A stretch of 64,000 nucleotides of DNA from Paenibacillus sp. G2S3 (GTDB lineage: Bacteria > Bacillota > Bacilli > Paenibacillales > Paenibacillaceae), in contig NZ_CP126095.1 of assembly GCF_030123105.1 (NCBI RefSeq), positions 4,774,001 through 4,838,000 on the forward strand. The letters are read 5' to 3'. A program made the position numbers and the translations under genes. The notes beneath the pieces were generated by a model. It was not told where the DNA came from and made no database searches. It saw only the letters and a program-made list of their open reading frames with translations. Position 1 is the stretch's first letter; the number at the start of each line of letters is the position of its first letter. Shown here piece after piece: positions 60,525 through 64,000 of this stretch.

Positions 60525-61328
60525 TTATGCTGGTAAACCCTTTTTACCGATCAAAGTCAATACTAATAGAGAGATGAGTAAAAGCACAATGGTAGCACCA
60601 GGGGCCAGATTCCAAACTCCTGCAACTACTAGTCCGCCTACAACAGCAATTTCCGAAATGATGACGGAGAGAATGACCGAGGATTTAAAGCTTCGAGACA
60701 GCAATAAGCTAATGGCCACCGGAATAGTCAGTAGAGCAGATACTAGCAATGATCCAACAATTTTGATCGCAGTACTGATTACAAGCGCCGTCAGAATGGT
60801 AATTAGCATGTTAAGCAGCTTCACTGGCAGTCCACTGACACTCGCAGCATCTTCCTCAAAGCTAAGTAAGAAGAACTCCTTAAAGAACATCGTAACGACT
60901 ACTACAACTGCTATTGTTACGATCCCTACTACGACTAAATCAGTATTGTCTAGCGTATAAATGCTACCGAACAAGTAACTCATAACATCTGCATTATAGC
61001 CTTTTCCTAAGGTGAAAAAGAGTGAGGCTAAAGCCACTCCGCCCGACATAATTATGGCAATCGAGAGTTCTGCATAACTCTTATAAGCCTTGCGCAGCTT
61101 CTCTATCGCGAAGGAAGCCACCACTGCAAAAATAAGACCTGCTCCCAGCGGGTAGAATCCGGTTAAAAAACCAAGTGCCACACCCGCTATCGTAACGTGA
61201 GCCAGCGTATCCCCAATCATAGATAAACGTCTGAGCACAAGAAAAACGCCTATAAGCGGCGCTGTAATGCCAATCAGAAGACCGCCCGCAAGCGCCCGCT
61301 GAAAAAAATCGCTAAATAGAATTTCCAA
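60525..61328 (-). CDS. znuB: Zinc ABC transporter permease (267 aa)
   Basis: A metal-importer permease of the ABC-3 family. About eight membrane helices; the pieces RALAGGLLIGITAPLIGVFLVLRR and SMIGDTLAHVTIAGVALGFL are diagnostic, as is EEDAASVSGLPVKLLNML before the coupling part. A TTG start at 61328 with GGAGGAG eight bases upstream is preferred over an in-frame ATG at 61361. It is separated from the ATPase gene by 328 bases with a palindromic element, unusual for such an operon, so expression may be lower or separately set. Confidence 0.92.
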   Translation of the reverse strand: MEILFSDFFQRALAGGLLIGITAPLIGVFLVLRRLSMIGDTLAHVTIAGVALGFLTGFYPLGAGLIFAVVASFAIEKLRKAYKSYAELSIAIIMSGGVALASLFFTLGKGYNADVMSYLFGSIYTLDNTDLVVVGIVTIAVVVVVTMFFKEFFLLSFEEDAASVSGLPVKLLNMLITILTALVISTAIKIVGSLLVSALLTIPVAISLLLSRSFKSSVILSVIISEIAVVGGLVVAGVWNLAPGATIVLLLISLLVLTLIGKKGLPA

Positions 61329-61656
61329 CTTTAACTCTCCTCCGTAGAACAATTGAAACATTTTTAAAAGCTTTTATTAAAATCTTTTTTCGATCCCTCC
61401 CAAACCCTCCCTTCCAAGGGAGGGCCCCAAGGGCTCTGCCCCTCAGGACACCCGTTAAGTGCAACTGGCGTAGGAGGTGGGGTTACTGAACTTAAATCAA
61501 TCTGGGAAAGATCGCTTTCGCCCCTTTCGGGGCACGCTTACAGCGTCGCTGTATCTAGATACGGAAAGGATTAAGAATGAGATCATCTCTGCTCCCATGC
61601 TATGTAGAGCTCTGATAGCAGAGCTACCCTCTAGCTACTCAGAGTTTGACTATGAC
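61329..61656. repeat. Palindromic intergenic element between znuC and znuB
   Basis: CCCTCCCTTCCAAGGGAGGG (61402-61421) is a near-perfect palindrome, followed by GGGCCCCAAGGGCTCTGCCCC with further pairing, and later CGCCCCTTTCGGGGC (61520-61534). The region is GC-rich, unlike its flanks. A plus-strand frame (61477-61764) overlaps the znuC coding end and is not a real gene. It looks like an inserted REP-type element. Confidence 0.65.
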
Positions 61657-62406
61657 CTAAGAGAGCGTGTGCTGCAGGTTCTCCTCCGTACAATTCTGCA
61701 AATCATGAGAATGTCGAGAGAAGAAGTTAATCTTACCGTTCGTTTGCACAGGTTCATTACCTAAGTAATTTTTAATCATGTCGATATCATGCGACACCAT
61801 CAGGAAGGTCATATGATGATGGGCATGCATATGTGTAATTAAATCAAAGAATCCTGCTTGTGATTCAGCATCAATACCGACTGTAGGCTCATCCAAAATC
61901 AGCAGATCCGGATGGTTGATCAGCGCACGTGCCAGAAATACACGCTGCTGCTGACCGCCTGATAGCTGGCCTACTCTTTTCTCTGCAATATCTTGTATCC
62001 GCATCACTTCCAGCGCATCTTCACACTGGCGATGCTGAGCCTTAGATACTCTTCGAATAAGATTCTTGTTGTTGTACAAACCAGATAGCACTACTTCACG
62101 CACCGTTGCTGGAAACAGCGGGTTGAAGGCGTTCTTTTGTGGAACATAACCTATCCGTTCCCAGTCTTTAAACTTGCGGACAGGCGTTCCGAATAATTTG
62201 ATTTCACCACTGCTTGCCGGAAGCAAACCAACGATCATCTTCATCAGTGTTGTTTTACCTGCGCCATTAGAACCAATGATACCAAGGAAGTCTCGTTCTC
62301 TGACACTATAGTTAAGATTCGAGATCACCTTCTGTTCACCATATGAAAAAGAAAGATCCTGTATATCGATGATATGCTGATGGCAGTCCAAGGATACCGA
62401 TTGCAT
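61657..62406 (-). CDS. znuC: Zinc ABC transporter ATPase (249 aa)
   Basis: Metal-type ABC ATPase with Walker A GSNGAGKTT, signature QLSGGQQQRVFLA, Walker B LLILDEPTVGID and switch histidine VSHDIDM. The C-terminal tail (about residues 222-249) is rich in His, Cys and Asn (FFSRHSHDLQNCTEENL), which may sense zinc. It begins 34 bases after znuA. Operon order znuA-znuC-znuB resembles the B. subtilis znuACB (ycdHI-yceA) locus. Confidence 0.94.
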   Translation of the reverse strand: MQSVSLDCHQHIIDIQDLSFSYGEQKVISNLNYSVRERDFLGIIGSNGAGKTTLMKMIVGLLPASSGEIKLFGTPVRKFKDWERIGYVPQKNAFNPLFPATVREVVLSGLYNNKNLIRRVSKAQHRQCEDALEVMRIQDIAEKRVGQLSGGQQQRVFLARALINHPDLLILDEPTVGIDAESQAGFFDLITHMHAHHHMTFLMVSHDIDMIKNYLGNEPVQTNGKINFFSRHSHDLQNCTEENLQHTLS

Positions 62407-62440
62407 GCTTTAGCACCGCCTTTTCCTTATACTTTCCTTT

Positions 62441-63439
62441 TTATTGTAAAGCCATAATCAGATTTTGCAAATTTTTCTCCATCAAGGTGAAATAGTTATC
62501 CCCGTTCTTTTCTTGCTCCGCAGTAAGACCCTCTACCGGATTAAGAACCATAGTTGACACACCAGCTTCAGCTGCTAACATCTTAGCCAGTTTATCGGAG
62601 ACAAGCTCTTCAAAGAAAATATACCGAATGTTCTCCTCTTTAACCATCTTCGCCAGATTTACTATATCCTGTCCACGCGGCTCAGCATCTGGGGATAATC
62701 CCATAATCGCATGCTGCTCAAGCTTATAGTCACGGGCAAGGTAGGCAAAAGCTTGATGAGAAACTACAATTTTGTGGTTAGGCAGCTTGGTAAGCTCCTG
62801 TTCAAATTTACTATCCAAAGCCTGTAAACGTTCAGCAAGCTTATTGTAACGCTCTTCATAACCATCTTTATGCTCTGGATCCACGGACTGTAGGCTGTCT
62901 TTAATATTGCGGGCCATGATGATCGCTGATTTCGGGCTTACCCAGGTATGGGGGTCTTTATGTAGGCTATCCCCTGAAGAATTGCTATTATGTTCAGTAT
63001 CTTCCTCATGATGATCTTCTTCGCCGCTTCCACCATGATCATGTCCGTCCTCTTCATCGGTCATTATTAAATCAATCCCTTTACTTACTTCAACGGCTTC
63101 CACCTTGCTGCTACTATCAAGTCCTTTTAGAAAATTAGGAACCCAGCCCTCAAGCCCTGCTCCATTGTACAGAAATAGTTGCGCTTTAGAGGTGTTGACA
63201 ATATCCTGACTGCGTGGTGTCCAATCATGCGGCTCTACGCCAACCGGAAGCAGATTAATGGCATTTATATCATCTCCACCAATTTCCTTCGTAAACTCGT
63301 AAATAGGATAAAAAGTAGTTACAACATTTACTTTCCCTTCAACTATACTTCCACTGCTCTTGGGTCCACATGCAGTAAGTGTAAATACAAGCACCAGTGC
63401 AAGTACGAGCAGACTTATTCGTGACTTCATAGCAACCAT
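62441..63439 (-). CDS. znuA: Zinc-binding lipoprotein of an ABC importer (332 aa)
   Basis: A cluster A-I metal-binding protein. The lipoprotein signal has LALVLVFTLTACGP with the lipid-modified Cys. The fold has VVTTFYPIYEFTKEIGGD and ligand histidines in VEPHDWTPRSQD, DPHTWVSPK and VVSHQAFAYLA, plus an acidic His-rich loop (about residues 132-158, DGHDHGGSG and EDHHEEDTEHN) typical of zinc rather than manganese carriers. ATG 63439 is preceded by GAGGGAG. A Zur box lies in its promoter. Confidence 0.95.
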   Translation of the reverse strand: MVAMKSRISLLVLALVLVFTLTACGPKSSGSIVEGKVNVVTTFYPIYEFTKEIGGDDINAINLLPVGVEPHDWTPRSQDIVNTSKAQLFLYNGAGLEGWVPNFLKGLDSSSKVEAVEVSKGIDLIMTDEEDGHDHGGSGEEDHHEEDTEHNSNSSGDSLHKDPHTWVSPKSAIIMARNIKDSLQSVDPEHKDGYEERYNKLAERLQALDSKFEQELTKLPNHKIVVSHQAFAYLARDYKLEQHAIMGLSPDAEPRGQDIVNLAKMVKEENIRYIFFEELVSDKLAKMLAAEAGVSTMVLNPVEGLTAEQEKNGDNYFTLMEKNLQNLIMALQ

Positions 63440-63461
63440 TAAATTGATCTCCCTCTCAAAT

Positions 63462-63511
63462 CGTAATCTTTACTATTAGAAGTATAATAGTAATCATTAC
63501 GATAAGTCAAC
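63462..63511 (-). promoter_or_regulatory. znuA promoter with Zur box
   Basis: TAGTAATCATTACGA (63489-63503) differs at one place from the B. subtilis Zur core TCGTAATNATTACGA. It fills the spacer of a minus-strand promoter, TTGACT (63506-63511) with TATACT (63482-63487), 18 bases apart. A weaker copy, TCGTAATCTTTACTA, lies at 63462-63476. Zur-Zn should block this promoter. Confidence 0.75.
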
Positions 63512-63560
63512 AATAAATCCTGATTAGATGACTATGAACCTTATCCCTGCTTTTCCTTTG

Positions 63561-63610
63561 AAAAAAAGGAATGTTCCCACAGCCTATCCGGCTGAAGGAG
63601 CATTCCCTTT
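63561..63610 (-). terminator. Terminator of metG
   Basis: On the minus strand GGGAATGCTCC...GGAACATTCC forms a stem with an inner CAGCC/GGCTG pair, followed by seven T (63561-63567). Confidence 0.88.
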
Positions 63611-63649
63611 CTTATATAACAATTATATATAGATTCTACATAACAAATC

Positions 63650-64000
63650 TTACTTCACAATAGCTCCATTTGGCATGCTATCTGGAACTGTGGCGATGGT
63701 TAACTGATCACCTTTAGAAGCCGCTAAAATCATCCCTTGGGACAATTCTCCGCGCAGTTTCACTGGCTTCAGGTTCACAATACAAATCACTTTTTGTCCT
63801 ACCAGCTCTTCCGGTGTGTAAAACTTCGCAATACCAGAAACGACTTGACGCTGCTCATAGCCTAGATCCAGCTGCAGCTTCAGCAGCTTGTCGGCTTTCT
63901 TTACAGGCTCTGCTGCAATGACCTGAGCTACTCGAAGCTCAGCCTTGGCGAAATCGTCGATGCCGATCTCTTCTTTATGCTCTTCCTCAGGCTCGGATAC
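63650..64000 (-). CDS. metG: Methionine-tRNA ligase, C-terminal part
   Basis: The gene enters from the right edge, and 116 codons plus stop are visible. They encode an acidic linker ([20 protein letters not shown]) and an EMAP-II/Arc1p-like tRNA-binding domain with [38 protein letters not shown] and [14 protein letters not shown]. This domain ends the long form of bacterial methionyl-tRNA synthetase and helps hold tRNA. It could in principle be a free tRNA-binding protein, but the linker and strand context favour metG. Confidence 0.9.
   Translation of the reverse strand, partial: VSEPEEEHKEEIGIDDFAKAELRVAQVIAAEPVKKADKLLKLQLDLGYEQRQVVSGIAKFYTPEELVGQKVICIVNLKPVKLRGELSQGMILAASKGDQLTIATVPDSMPNGAIVK

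Noticed and set aside
61477..61764. 95-codon plus-strand frame overlapping znuC
   Set aside because: Its second half is antisense to the conserved znuC end and its first half lies in the palindromic element. No family resemblance.

Overview
The window is chromosomal DNA from a low-to-moderate GC, endospore-forming Gram-positive bacterium, most likely a Paenibacillus or close relative. The evidence is a complete spoIIIA operon, spo0A, spoIVB, an Sda-type checkpoint protein and spore photoproduct lyase. A long central segment keeps the Bacillus subtilis gene order from spoIIIA through accBC, nusB, folD, xseAB, ispA, dxs, tlyA, argR, recN and spoIVB to spo0A. YesM/YesN-type regulation of a carbohydrate ABC importer, copper-amine-oxidase-like stalk domains and an S-layer (SLH) remnant also fit Paenibacillaceae. 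No rRNA, tRNA, prophage, transposase or CRISPR array was seen.

Layout. 1-9.0 kb is accessory: the end of an ABC exporter, thymidine kinase, a DinB-fold protein, a reduced Agr-like peptide-signalling locus (membrane protein, AgrB, cysteine-free AgrD, stand-alone LytTR regulator) followed directly by sda, an XRE regulator with a small orphan protein, a decayed SLH gene, a divergent LysR/SDR pair and a MazG-like protein. 9.1-14.3 kb is a sulfonate-type importer operon (ssuB, ssuA, two tandem ssuC-like permeases) ending in an FMN-dependent monooxygenase. 14.3-17.7 kb holds a stalk-domain protein, an ABC-F ATPase and a lipoprotein.

18.0-40.2 kb is the conserved core, all on the minus strand. It covers peptidoglycan-independent housekeeping functions (isoprenoid precursors, one-carbon metabolism, exonuclease VII, arginine repression, biotin carboxylase) and the sporulation genes: the SpoIIIA channel complex, SpoIVB protease and Spo0A master regulator. 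The spo0A promoter region carries three perfect TGTCGAA 0A boxes, and a sigma-E-like promoter precedes spoIIIAA.

40.2-51.1 kb lies between yqhV and efp, which are neighbours in B. subtilis. It holds a YitT protein, a YtcP/LplB-like importer with a divergent YesM/YesN two-component system, eight tandem 52-bp repeats and an aspartate kinase. 51.1-58.4 kb resumes the conserved yqh cluster (efp, yqhT, yqhR, yqhQ, a YqhP-like gene, a patatin, mntR), interrupted by a GHL10-type glycoside hydrolase-like protein. 58.5-64 kb holds splB, ccdA, a Zur-box-controlled znuACB zinc importer and the 3' end of metG.

The most unusual item is the Agr-like locus. Its membrane protein has the size and topology of an AgrC sensor but no kinase. 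Its regulator is a bare LytTR domain with no receiver. Its propeptide has the AgrD tail but no cysteine. This suggests a phosphorelay-free peptide-responsive switch, possibly like the membrane-inhibitor LytTR systems of streptococci. All starts were assigned by eye from ribosome binding sites. Functions rest on family recognition, not database searches.
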